Below, in pieces: positions 1 to 6,633 of a DNA stretch of 8,556 nt. Position 1 is the first letter of the stretch. Each line of letters begins with the position of its first letter. The position numbers and the translations under genes are program-made. The stretch covers positions 1-8,556 of the forward strand of contig CANFGA010000105.1 of the NCBI GenBank assembly GCA_947446335.1, read 5' to 3'. The notes beneath the pieces were generated by a model. That model saw only the letters and a list, made by a program, of their open reading frames with translations, searched no databases and was not told the DNA's origin. The DNA comes from Oxalobacteraceae bacterium. Lineage in GTDB: Bacteria > Pseudomonadota > Gammaproteobacteria > Burkholderiales > Burkholderiaceae_D.

Positions 1-147
1 CGACGCATAGTGGTCGTGCCGGATCACCTGCAGCCAGACGAAGCGCGCCAGCAGCAGCGCAAAGCAGATGAACACCAGCACCCCCAGCGCGGCGAGGCGC
101 TGGCGAAAAAAATGCAATTCGAGTTGGGTATTCTTTATTTCAGTCAT
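1..147 (-). CDS. mrdA: Penicillin-binding protein 2 (peptidoglycan transpeptidase), N-terminal fragment
   Basis: Only the first 49 codons are in the window; the gene runs off the left edge. Reading leftward from the ATG at 147-145, the protein begins MTEIKNTQLELHFFRQRL and continues into one hydrophobic segment (about residues 19-36), followed by WLQVIRHDHYA. This short cytoplasmic tail, single membrane anchor and LQV..HD.Y pattern is the usual N-terminus of class B PBP2. PBP2 cross-links peptidoglycan during lateral wall growth with RodA and MreBCD. The catalytic domain is outside the window. The gene follows mreD after 58 bp on the same strand, the normal mreBCD-mrdA order, which strongly supports the identity. 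The ribosome binding site is weak (GAAG about 8 bases upstream). A 10-bp palindrome, ATTGATCAAT, overlaps the start codon and is probably chance. Confidence 0.9.
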   Translation of the reverse strand, partial: MTEIKNTQLELHFFRQRLAALGVLVFICFALLLARFVWLQVIRHDHYAS

Positions 148-205
148 TGATCAATCTTCAAATCGTCAAATTCGCCGCATTCAAGACGCATGCGCAGCAT
201 CGGGC

Positions 206-718
206 TCAGATCGGACGGGTGTGGTCTCTGTCCACCGCGCGGCGTTGCGGCGCAAGCAAGATCCAGGTCACGATCGGCCACAGCAAGATGGAGACGGCGC
301 TCTCGATGAAATACAGCCAGCCGGGAAATTTGCCTGAAATCAGGAAACGGATGATCATCTGTATCGCTTGCGTCAGCAGCAACAGCGGAAAGACATGCAA
401 GGCTTGGGTCATGACCGGGAACCACAATACCCGGCGATGGATCATGATCGCAAAATAGGACAGCAAGGTGTAGGCCAGCGCATTTTCGCCGATCAACGTC
501 GCATCGTGCACATCCATCAGCAAGCCCATGAAGAAGGCCACGCCGATGCCAACCTTGCGCGGTTGATGCAAGCCCCAGAACACCAGCACCAGCGCGACGA
601 AATCGGGCGCGCCGATCAAGCCGCCCCATGGCAACAAGTTCAACAGGAAGGCGCAAAACAGGCTGAACCCGATGAACAAGGGGCTAACCGGCAGCAAGAT
701 GTAGTGCGGACCGCTCAT
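206..718 (-). CDS. mreD: Rod shape-determining protein MreD
   Basis: A 170-residue, very hydrophobic inner-membrane protein with about five or six predicted membrane segments (roughly residues 13-30, 36-50, 56-70, 79-93, 103-123 and 137-156) and a short basic, polar C-terminus. The patch FMGLLMDVHDATLIGENAL (63-81) matches the conserved MreD pattern G-L-x-x-D-x(4-6)-L-G-E-x-A-L. Length is close to the family norm of about 160-170. MreD works with MreC and MreB in the elongasome and probably modulates MreC-dependent activation of PBP2. Its ATG overlaps the mreC stop codon (TCAT at 715-718 on the plus strand, ATGA on the coding strand), indicating translational coupling. mrdA follows 58 bp downstream. 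No independent promoter is obvious. Confidence 0.95.
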   Translation of the reverse strand: MSGPHYILLPVSPLFIGFSLFCAFLLNLLPWGGLIGAPDFVALVLVFWGLHQPRKVGIGVAFFMGLLMDVHDATLIGENALAYTLLSYFAIMIHRRVLWFPVMTQALHVFPLLLLTQAIQMIIRFLISGKFPGWLYFIESAVSILLWPIVTWILLAPQRRAVDRDHTRPI

Positions 719-1755
719 GGCGCGACCTCCTTCGGTGCGACTGTGGCGGGTGCGGGCTTGACTGCAGCAGGTGCCGGCTTGGCTGCGACAGGTGCCGGTA
801 CTGGGACCGGCTTGGCTGCGGTCGGTGCCGACTTGGCTGCAGCCGGGTCCTTGATCGGCGCCATCTTGCCGGCGCGCTTCTTCACTTGCGTCTCGCTCTC
901 GTCGGGCGGGCGCGGCAGCATGTCGGGTGCCGACATCAGGATCAGCAACTGGGTATTTTGCTGGGTGCCGGCGAGCGGCACGCAGACCACGCGTCCAAAG
1001 GCCCCGGTCGCGCTGTTTTCAACTTGCACCACGCGCGCCACGGCCAGTCCACCCGGATAGACGCCATCGATGCCGGAGGTCACCAGCACATCGCCGACTT
1101 GAATGTCGGCATTGGGCGCAACGAAGCGCAGATCGAGCAAGCCCGACTGGCCGCGCCCGTACGCCACGCTGCGCAAGCCATTGCGCAGCACTTGCACCGG
1201 GATCGCCTGTTCCTTGTCGGTCAGCAGCGTCACTTCAGACGTGAATGGAAAGACACGGGTGACCTGACCGACGACGCCCAGATTGTCGATCACCGGTCGG
1301 CCCGGCACGACGCCCTGGCGGCTGCCCCGGTCGAGCACGATCTTGCGCGTGAAAACGTCGCGCGCCTCATACAAGACCTCGCCCATCATCGATTTCACCG
1401 GAATGTGCTCGCGCGCCTCCATCAACTTGCGCAAATGATTGTTTTCAGCCTGCTGGAGTTGCGACTGCTGGACGATGTCGGCGACGGCGATTTGCTGGCG
1501 CTGCAGCTTGAGCACTTCTTTTTCGAGCGCCGCGACCGAAGAAAAATACGCTTCCATGTGCAAGCCGACGTCGCGCGGGGCCAGCGCAGCCATCTGCAAT
1601 GGATAGAGCGCCGTGGCGACCACTTCGCGCACGGTGGAGAGCACGTTCATCCGCGCATCGACCAGCAGCAACGCGATCGAAATGCCGGCGAACACAATCA
1701 TCTTGAAGCGGGCCGAGGCGCCTTGCTTGAAAAGTGGCGGAGGACTGTATTCCAT
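715..1755 (-). CDS. mreC: Rod shape-determining protein MreC
   Basis: A 346-residue bitopic inner-membrane protein. It has a short cytoplasmic N-terminus (MEYSPPPLFKQG), one membrane segment at about 19-34, a likely coiled coil at about 68-113 (rich in Q, L and E), the periplasmic beta-sandwich core at about 120-275, and a low-complexity tail from about 277 to the end made of Ala, Pro, Lys and Val. MreC forms a periplasmic scaffold that binds and activates PBP2. The ATG at 1755 is preferred because MEYSPPPLFKQG is the N-terminus I recall for betaproteobacterial homologues. An in-frame TTG at 1764 would add three residues and has no better ribosome binding site. The gene lies 76 bp after mreB, with a strong hairpin in the gap, and overlaps mreD. 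The tail is unusually repetitive (see the repeat at 750-845). Confidence 0.95.
   Translation of the reverse strand: MEYSPPPLFKQGASARFKMIVFAGISIALLLVDARMNVLSTVREVVATALYPLQMAALAPRDVGLHMEAYFSSVAALEKEVLKLQRQQIAVADIVQQSQLQQAENNHLRKLMEAREHIPVKSMMGEVLYEARDVFTRKIVLDRGSRQGVVPGRPVIDNLGVVGQVTRVFPFTSEVTLLTDKEQAIPVQVLRNGLRSVAYGRGQSGLLDLRFVAPNADIQVGDVLVTSGIDGVYPGGLAVARVVQVENSATGAFGRVVCVPLAGTQQNTQLLILMSAPDMLPRPPDESETQVKKRAGKMAPIKDPAAAKSAPTAAKPVPVPAPVAAKPAPAAVKPAPATVAPKEVAP
750..845 (-). repeat. In-gene tandem repeat encoding the Pro/Ala/Lys-rich MreC tail
   Basis: Four imperfect direct units lie head to tail at 750-770, 771-791, 792-824 and 825-845. On the plus strand they resemble GTGCCGGCTTGGCTGC plus five variable bases. 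Three units are 21 nt and the third is 33 nt because of an extra 12 nt, so all keep the reading frame. They encode repeated AAKPAP-like peptides near the MreC C-terminus. Unit lengths are multiples of three, consistent with in-frame slippage or duplication. The encoded segment is probably a disordered periplasmic linker; no specific function can be assigned. Confidence 0.8.
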
Positions 1756-1792
1756 GAATTCCAATAATTCGGTGCACGCGTGCCAACCTGCT

Positions 1793-1816
1793 GGCAGGGC
1801 TGCGGCAAGCCCTGCC
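1793..1816 (-). other. Intercistronic hairpin between mreB and mreC
   Basis: A perfect 9-bp inverted repeat (GGCAGGGCT, six-base loop, AGCCCTGCC) lies 15 bases past the mreB stop and about 37 bases before the mreC start. It is GC-rich and should be stable in RNA. On the coding strand it is followed by AGCAGGTTGG, not a T-run, so it is not a standard intrinsic terminator. It could protect the 3' end of mreB mRNA, mark a processing site or cause partial attenuation, giving more MreB than MreC and MreD. The structure is seen in the sequence; the role is inferred. Confidence 0.7.
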
Positions 1817-1831
1817 CTTGTTCCTTACCTG

Positions 1832-2875
1832 TTACTCGTACGAGAACATCGAACCGAGCTTGTCCATCCGCTCCAGCGCCATGCCGGAGCCGCGCACCAC
1901 GCAAGTCAACGGATCCTCGGCCACCAGCACCGGCAGACCGGTCTCTTCCATCAGCAAACGGTCGAGATCGCGCAGCAGGGCGCCGCCGCCGGTCAGCATC
2001 ATGCCTTTTTCGGCGATGTCGGCGCCCAGTTCAGGCGGGGTCTGCTCGAGCGCATTCTTGACGGCAGAAACGATGTTGTTGAGCGGATCGGTCAGCGCTT
2101 CCAGAATTTCGTTGCTGGACACGGTGAACGAGCGCGGGATGCCTTCGGACAGATTGCGGCCCTTGACTTCCATTTCCTTCACTTCCGAGCCAGGGAAGGC
2201 TGAACCGATGGCTTTCTTGATCGCTTCCGCGGTCTGCTCGCCGATCAGCATGCCGTAGTTGCGGCGGATATAATTGACGATCGCCTCGTCGAACTTGTCG
2301 CCGCCGACCCGGATCGAGCCCTTGTAGACCATGCCACCGAGCGAAATGATGCCCACTTCGGTGGTGCCGCCGCCGATGTCGACCACCATCGAACCGGTTG
2401 GCTCCGACACCGGCAAACCGGCGCCGATCGCAGCGGCCATCGGCTCTTCGATCAAATACACTTGCGACGCACCGGCGCCGAGCGCCGATTCGCGGATCGC
2501 GCGGCGCTCGACCTGGGTCGAACCGCAGGGCACGCAAATGATGATGCGCGGCGATGGCCGGAAAAATTTCGAATCGTGCACCATGCGGATGAATTGCTTG
2601 AGCATTTGCTCGGTCACGGTGAAGTCCGCGATCACGCCATCCTTCATCGGACGAATCGCCTCGATATTGCCTGGCACCTTGCCCAGCATTTGCTTGGCTT
2701 CCTTGCCCACGGCCTGGATCGTTTTCTTGCCGTTCGGGCCACCTTCTTGGCGAATCGCTACCACCGACGGTTCATCGAGGACTATGCCCAGGCCGCGCAC
2801 ATAAATGAGCGTGTTCGCCGTGCCCAGATCGATGGCCAGATCGGTGGAAATATACCTGCGTAAAAAACCAAACAT
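1832..2875 (-). CDS. mreB: Rod shape-determining protein MreB (bacterial actin)
   Basis: A 347-residue protein, the same length as Escherichia coli MreB. It polymerises on the inner face of the membrane and organises lateral wall synthesis. Visible motifs are the N-terminal amphipathic stretch MFGFLRRY (membrane contact), the phosphate-1 loop DLGTANT (16-22), the EEPMAAAIG block (143-151), the phosphate-2 loop DIGGGTTEVG (166-175) and a C-terminal LTGGGALL adenosine-binding motif. The ATG at 2875 is chosen because it gives the standard MFGFLRRY start and has AGGA a few bases upstream. A GTG 33 bases further upstream would add eleven residues with no family support. It is the first gene of the mreBCD-mrdA operon and diverges from gatC across a 320-bp spacer. 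No unusual substitutions are seen in the nucleotide-binding motifs. Confidence 0.98.
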   Translation of the reverse strand: MFGFLRRYISTDLAIDLGTANTLIYVRGLGIVLDEPSVVAIRQEGGPNGKKTIQAVGKEAKQMLGKVPGNIEAIRPMKDGVIADFTVTEQMLKQFIRMVHDSKFFRPSPRIIICVPCGSTQVERRAIRESALGAGASQVYLIEEPMAAAIGAGLPVSEPTGSMVVDIGGGTTEVGIISLGGMVYKGSIRVGGDKFDEAIVNYIRRNYGMLIGEQTAEAIKKAIGSAFPGSEVKEMEVKGRNLSEGIPRSFTVSSNEILEALTDPLNNIVSAVKNALEQTPPELGADIAEKGMMLTGGGALLRDLDRLLMEETGLPVLVAEDPLTCVVRGSGMALERMDKLGSMFSYE

Positions 2876-3033
2876 GAGTATCCTGAAGCGCTCGTGCGCA
2901 TGAGTCAATTGTGGGGAGGTTCAAAGCGGGCGCTATTCACATGGGTAACGCTGGCGCCGTCTTTCGGTGTTTTGTGTCTACTTTATCTCTGCTGCGGCAG
3001 CAACTATCGGCCCCGACAACGCATCAACTCGCC

Positions 3034-3048
3034 ATTCTACCTTATAAT
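3034..3048. promoter_or_regulatory. Adjacent opposite-facing -10-like hexamers (candidate mreB and gatC promoters)
   Basis: On the plus strand, TATAAT at 3043-3048 is a perfect sigma-70 -10 match that would start a gatC leader of about 140 nt. On the minus strand, TAGAAT (3039-3034) matches at five of six positions and would start an mreB leader of about 150 nt. The two are separated by only three bases. Neither has a recognisable TTGACA-like hexamer at 16-18 bp, so one or both may be chance AT-rich matches. Confidence 0.4.
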
Positions 3049-3140
3049 TTGCATTGCTCCTTGCCCGAGAATCATTCAAAAGCACATCTGCGCGTCACGC
3101 GGATCACGCTGCATTCGGATCTGATCGCACGCAGCCGCAA

Positions 3141-3169
3141 TGTTGATAACTTTGTCAACAAGATAACTT
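3141..3169 (+). repeat. Short inverted and direct repeats upstream of gatC
   Basis: TGTTGA (3141-3146) and TCAACA (3155-3160) form a perfect 6-bp inverted repeat around eight bases. The octamer GATAACTT occurs twice, at 3145-3152 and 3162-3169, 17 bases apart start to start. This AT-rich island ends 26 bases before the gatC ATG. It could be a protein-binding site or part of a promoter (TTGATA at 3143-3148 resembles a -35), but no good -10 follows at 17 bp. The repeats are seen; any function is inference. Confidence 0.4.
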
Positions 3170-3195
3170 AACAGCGGCCCGCCCGCTCATTCGCC

Positions 3196-3510
3196 ATGTC
3201 CCTGACCCTATCCGACGTAAAACGCATCGCCCATCTGGCCCAACTTGAGATGGCAGATGACCAGGCCGCCATCGCGCTGACCGAATTGAATGGCATTTTT
3301 GCGCTGGCTGAACAAATGCAGGCGGTCGACACCAGCGGCGTAGCCCCGCTCAGCCATCCGTTGGCCGCGTACATGGAGGCGCAACAGCAAGCCATCGCGC
3401 TGCGCCTGCGCCCGGATGAAGCGATCGAGCCGAATCGGCGCGACGACTATCTGGCGCTGGCGCCAATGACCCAGGATGGCTTGTACCTGGTGCCCCAGGT
3501 CATCGAATAA
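3196..3510 (+). CDS. gatC: Aspartyl/glutamyl-tRNA amidotransferase subunit C
   Basis: A 104-residue protein, slightly longer than the usual 95-100. GatC is the small belt subunit that wraps around and stabilises GatA and GatB. Family landmarks are the start (MSLTLSDVKRIAHLAQLEM, with the typical V-x-x-I-A-x-L-A-x-L-E pattern), VDTSGVAPLSHP (44-55), the R-P-D motif (72-74) and the C-terminal LYLVPQVIE (96-104). It is first in the gatCAB operon, with gatA starting 63 bp after its stop. The ATG at 3196 is fixed by the conserved N-terminus, yet no purine-rich ribosome binding site precedes it; the upstream bases are C-rich and can form a small hairpin at 3173-3187. Confidence 0.96.
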   Translation: MSLTLSDVKRIAHLAQLEMADDQAAIALTELNGIFALAEQMQAVDTSGVAPLSHPLAAYMEAQQQAIALRLRPDEAIEPNRRDDYLALAPMTQDGLYLVPQVIE

Positions 3511-3573
3511 GGCATCAAGCCAGATCAACAGCGAGCACTGCCAACACCCCGAATTGATTGCGAATTGAAGACC

Positions 3574-5058
3574 ATGCATACAAAAACCATCAAACAATTG
3601 TCCACGCTGCTGCACGCCAGGGAAATTTGCGCCGTTGAACTGGCGACGCATTTCCTGGATCGCATCGAGGGCAGCGACTTGAACGCCTTCCTGCACGTGG
3701 ACCGGGCGCTGACGCTGGCCCAGGCCGCCGCTGCCGATGCCCGCTTTGCCGATGGCACGGCTGGCGCGCTGACCGGCATCCCGATCGCGCACAAGGATAT
3801 TTTCGTCACGCGCGGCTGGCGTTCGACCGCAGGCTCGAAGATGCTGGCCAATTACACCAGCCCGTTCGATGCCACCGTGGTCGAGAAATTCAATGCGGCC
3901 GGCATGGTCACGCTGGGCAAACTCAATTGCGATGAATTCGCGATGGGTTCGTCGAACCAGAACTCGGCCTTCGGCGCAGTCAAGAATCCATGGGACAAAC
4001 AAGCGGTGCCGGGTGGCTCGTCCGGCGGCTCGGCGGCCGCTGTGGCGGCGCGTCTGGCGCCGGCGGTGACCGGCACCGACACCGGCGGTTCGATCCGCCA
4101 GCCAGCCTCGTTTTGCGGCGTCACCGGCATCAAGCCGACCTATGGCCGCGTCTCGCGCTTTGGCATGATCGCTTTCGCATCGTCGCTGGATCAGGGCGGC
4201 CCGATCGCCGCCAGCGCCGAAGATTGCGCACTGCTGCTGTCCCACATGGCCGGCTTCGACGCGCGCGATTCGACGAGCTTGACGCCACAGCAAGGCGGCA
4301 TCGATGAGGATTTTTCACGCGAACTGGCGAGCCCGCTGACGGGACTTCGGATCGGCGTGCCGCGCGAATATTTCGGCGCCGGCCTGGCCGGCGATGTAGA
4401 GCTCGCTGTGCGCGCCGCGCTCGAGCATTATGTGACGCTGGGCGCTGTGCTGGTCGACATTTCGCTGCCCAACACCGCGCTGTCGATCCCGGCTTACTAC
4501 ATGATCGCGCCAGCCGAGGCTTCGTCGAACCTGTCGCGCTTCGACGGCGTGCGCTATGGCCATCGCGCCAGCGCCTACAAGGATTTGCAAGACATGTACA
4601 AGAAGAGCCGGGCCGAGGGTTTCGGCGCCGAAGTCCAGCGCCGCATCATGGTCGGCACTTACGTGCTGTGCCACGGCTATTACGATGCCTACTACCTGAA
4701 GGCGCAAAAAATACGGCGTTTGATCGCGCAAGATTTCGCTGCCGTGCTGGCCGGACCGAATGCCACATGCGACGTCATCATGGGGCCGGTTGCGCCGACC
4801 GTAGCCTGGGATCTCGGGGACAAGACCGACGACCCGGTGGCGAACTACCTGGCCGACATCTACACCTTGTCGACCAGCCTGGCCGGTTTGCCCGGCATGT
4901 CGATACCGTGCGGCTTCGGCCAAGGCGAAAAAAATGGCGCGCGCCCGGTCGGCTTGCAGCTCATCGGCAATTATTTCACCGAAGCGAAGCTGCTGGGCAT
5001 CGCCCACCAATACCAGCTGACGACCGACTGGCACTTGCGCGCGCCGGCCGGCATCTAA
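3574..5058 (+). CDS. gatA: Aspartyl/glutamyl-tRNA amidotransferase subunit A (amidase)
   Basis: A 494-residue amidase-signature enzyme. GatA hydrolyses glutamine and sends the ammonia through a channel to GatB, where Asp-tRNA(Asn) or Glu-tRNA(Gln) is amidated. The Ser-cisSer-Lys triad is visible: K74 in IAHKDIF, S149 in PGGSSGGSAAAVA and S173 in GTDTGGSIRQPA. The spacing (75 and 24 residues) equals that of the Staphylococcus aureus triad K79-S154-S178 as I recall it. GIKPTYGRVSRFG and the C-terminal glycine/proline-rich LAGLPGMSIPCG are further family blocks. The ATG at 3574 is chosen over an in-frame TTG at 3565 because the latter adds only three residues without support. The ribosome binding site is weak (GAAG). 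Cotranscription with gatC and gatB is expected from the 63- and 48-bp gaps. Confidence 0.97.
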   Translation: MHTKTIKQLSTLLHAREICAVELATHFLDRIEGSDLNAFLHVDRALTLAQAAAADARFADGTAGALTGIPIAHKDIFVTRGWRSTAGSKMLANYTSPFDATVVEKFNAAGMVTLGKLNCDEFAMGSSNQNSAFGAVKNPWDKQAVPGGSSGGSAAAVAARLAPAVTGTDTGGSIRQPASFCGVTGIKPTYGRVSRFGMIAFASSLDQGGPIAASAEDCALLLSHMAGFDARDSTSLTPQQGGIDEDFSRELASPLTGLRIGVPREYFGAGLAGDVELAVRAALEHYVTLGAVLVDISLPNTALSIPAYYMIAPAEASSNLSRFDGVRYGHRASAYKDLQDMYKKSRAEGFGAEVQRRIMVGTYVLCHGYYDAYYLKAQKIRRLIAQDFAAVLAGPNATCDVIMGPVAPTVAWDLGDKTDDPVANYLADIYTLSTSLAGLPGMSIPCGFGQGEKNGARPVGLQLIGNYFTEAKLLGIAHQYQLTTDWHLRAPAGI

Positions 5059-5106
5059 GCCAGGCACGCATCAAAATACATCAGAGAATACATAAGCGAG
5101 AACACT

Positions 5107-6567
5107 ATGCAATGGGAAGTCGTCATCGGTCTTGAGAACCACGTCCAGCTCACTACCCACTCCAAGATTTTCAGCGGTGCGTCGACCCGCTTCGGCGCCG
5201 AACCGAATACGCAGACCAGTCCGGTCGACCTGGCGCTGCCGGGCGTGCTGCCAGTCATGAACCGGGCTGCGGTCGAACATGCGATCCGCTTCGGCCTGGC
5301 GGTTGGCGCCACGATCGCGCCGACCTCGGTGTTTGCGCGCAAGAATTATTTTTACCCGGATTCGCCGAAGGGCTACCAGATCAGCCAGTTCGCCGACCCG
5401 GTCGTGCAAGGGGGCAGCTTGACCTTCGGTTTCGAAAAGGATGGCAAGTTCGAAACCCGGACCATCAACCTCACGCGCGCCCACCTGGAAGAAGATGCCG
5501 GCAAGTCGCTGCACGAGGATTACCAGGGCATGACCGGGATCGACTTGAACCGCGCCGGCACGCCGTTGCTGGAAGTGGTGAGCGAGCCCGAGATGCGCAG
5601 CGCGGCTGAAGCGGTCGCTTATGCCAAGGCGCTGCATTCGCTGGTAGTCTGGCTCGGCGTGTGCGACGGCAACATGCAGGAAGGCTCGTTTCGCTGCGAT
5701 GTCAACGTCTCGGTGCGCCCGCTTGGCCAGACCGAATTCGGTACCCGCTGCGAAATCAAGAACTTGAACTCGTTTCGCTTCATCGAAGAAGCGGTGCACT
5801 GCGAAGTACAGCGCCAGATCGAACTGATCGAAGACGGCGGACGCGTGGTCCAGGCGACGCGGCTGTACGATCCAGACAAGAAGGAAACGCGCGCCATGCG
5901 CAGCAAGGAAGATGCGCAGGATTACCGCTACTTCCCCGATCCTGACTTGCCGCCTTTGGTGATCGCTCCCGAATGGATAGAGAGCGTGCGGGCCAGTTTG
6001 CCAGAATTGCCAGCGGCGATGCGGGTCCGCTTTGCCGCTCAGTATGCGCTGTCGGACTACGACAGCCTGAACCTGACCCAATCGCAGGCGATGGCAGCGT
6101 ACTTCGAAGCCGTGGTCGCCAAGGCCGGCAACGAGCAAGCCAAGACGGCGGCGAACTGGATGCTGGGCGACATGGCTGCCGCGCTGAACCGCGACAACAT
6201 CGACATCAAGCAAGCACCGGTCAGCACCGCGCAACTGGGACTGCTGCTCACGCGCATTCTTGATGGTACCGTTTCCAACAAGCTGGCCAAGGAAGTGTTT
6301 GCCGCGATGTGGGATGCAAAGTCAAGCGACGACAATCTGGCCGACGCGATCATCGACGCCAAGGGGCTCAAGCAGATATCGGACAGCGGCGCCCTTGAAG
6401 CGATCATCGACGAAGTGCTGGCGGCGAACACCAAATCGGTCGAGCAATACCGCGCCGGCAAGGAAGCGGCGATCAATGCCTTGATCGGCCAGGCGATGAA
6501 GGCCAGCAAGGGCAAGGCCAATCCGGCCCAGCTGACCCAGTTGCTAAAGGAAAAACTGGCGGGCTGA
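5107..6567 (+). CDS. gatB: Aspartyl/glutamyl-tRNA amidotransferase subunit B (kinase and tRNA-binding)
   Basis: A 486-residue protein, normal length. GatB phosphorylates the carboxylate of the misacylated amino acid with ATP and then amidates it using ammonia from GatA. The N-terminal cradle domain starts WEVVIGLENHVQL (3-15), including H12 of the metal site. Further blocks are RKNYFYPDSPKGYQISQ (78-94), RAHLEEDAGK (124-133), GNMQEGSFRCDVNVS, EIKNLNSFRFIEEA and KEDAQDYRYFPDPDLPPL. The last 150 or so residues are the helical YqeY-like tRNA-binding tail, ending in GKANPAQLTQLLKEKL. Residue 11 is Asn where I recall Val or Thr as common (GLEVHVQL). The start is fixed by the conserved N-terminus; only a weak GCGAG-like ribosome binding site precedes it. 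It is the last gene of the operon, followed by a strong terminator. Confidence 0.98.
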   Translation: MQWEVVIGLENHVQLTTHSKIFSGASTRFGAEPNTQTSPVDLALPGVLPVMNRAAVEHAIRFGLAVGATIAPTSVFARKNYFYPDSPKGYQISQFADPVVQGGSLTFGFEKDGKFETRTINLTRAHLEEDAGKSLHEDYQGMTGIDLNRAGTPLLEVVSEPEMRSAAEAVAYAKALHSLVVWLGVCDGNMQEGSFRCDVNVSVRPLGQTEFGTRCEIKNLNSFRFIEEAVHCEVQRQIELIEDGGRVVQATRLYDPDKKETRAMRSKEDAQDYRYFPDPDLPPLVIAPEWIESVRASLPELPAAMRVRFAAQYALSDYDSLNLTQSQAMAAYFEAVVAKAGNEQAKTAANWMLGDMAAALNRDNIDIKQAPVSTAQLGLLLTRILDGTVSNKLAKEVFAAMWDAKSSDDNLADAIIDAKGLKQISDSGALEAIIDEVLAANTKSVEQYRAGKEAAINALIGQAMKASKGKANPAQLTQLLKEKLAG

Positions 6568-6587
6568 TCGAGAAGATCTGTTCGCCT

Positions 6588-6628
6588 TGAAAAAAACCGG
6601 GTTCAGTGCATTTGCCCGGTTTTTTTCA
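6588..6628. terminator. Bidirectional intrinsic terminator between gatB and pyrE
   Basis: The arms TGAAAAAAACCGGG (6588-6601) and CCCGGTTTTTTTCA (6615-6628) are perfectly complementary over 14 bases around a 13-base loop. The core is a 5-bp CCGGG stem with A7 before and T7 after, so each strand reads as a stem followed by a U-run. It starts about 20 bases past the gatB stop and ends 5 bases before the pyrE stop. It should terminate both convergent transcripts. Confidence 0.92.
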
Positions 6629-6633
6629 TTTGC

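Larger units (their letters stand above)
2876..3195. promoter_or_regulatory. Divergent control region between mreB and gatC
   Basis: This 320-bp stretch holds no convincing gene. Short open frames cross it but have no recognisable protein character or ribosome binding site. It must carry the promoters of the mre operon (leftward) and gatCAB (rightward). Visible elements are an AGGA ribosome binding site just before mreB, a 13-base near-palindrome TGCTGCGGCAGCA at 2990-3002, two opposite-facing -10-like hexamers at 3034-3048, CGCGTCACGCG (3091-3101, 5-bp arms), an AT-rich repeat cluster at 3141-3169, and a small hairpin AGCGG-CCCGC-CCGCT at 3173-3187 just before gatC. No clear -35 hexamer could be matched to either -10, so the promoter assignments are tentative. 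Confidence 0.65.

Noticed and set aside
146..155. Palindrome ATTGATCAAT over the mrdA start codon
   Set aside because: A single 10-bp palindrome with no partner site; expected by chance at this scale and not placed like an operator.
886..1767. Open frame of 293 codons antisense to mreC
   Set aside because: His/Arg/Gln-rich shadow of mreC; no plausible protein features.
2911..3171. Possible small protein of 86 residues in the mreB-gatC spacer
   Set aside because: No ribosome binding site, no family resemblance, mixed composition; it crosses the likely promoter region.
3208..4293. Open frame of 361 codons antisense to gatC and gatA
   Set aside because: It spans two genuine genes on the other strand plus their spacer, with Arg/Gln/Gly-rich composition and no recognisable family; a composition artefact.
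5071..6234. Long open frame of 387 codons antisense to gatB
   Set aside because: It mirrors a highly conserved GatB in GC-rich DNA, is rich in Arg, His, Gln and Ala, and shows no domain or ribosome binding site. Long antisense frames are expected from this codon bias.
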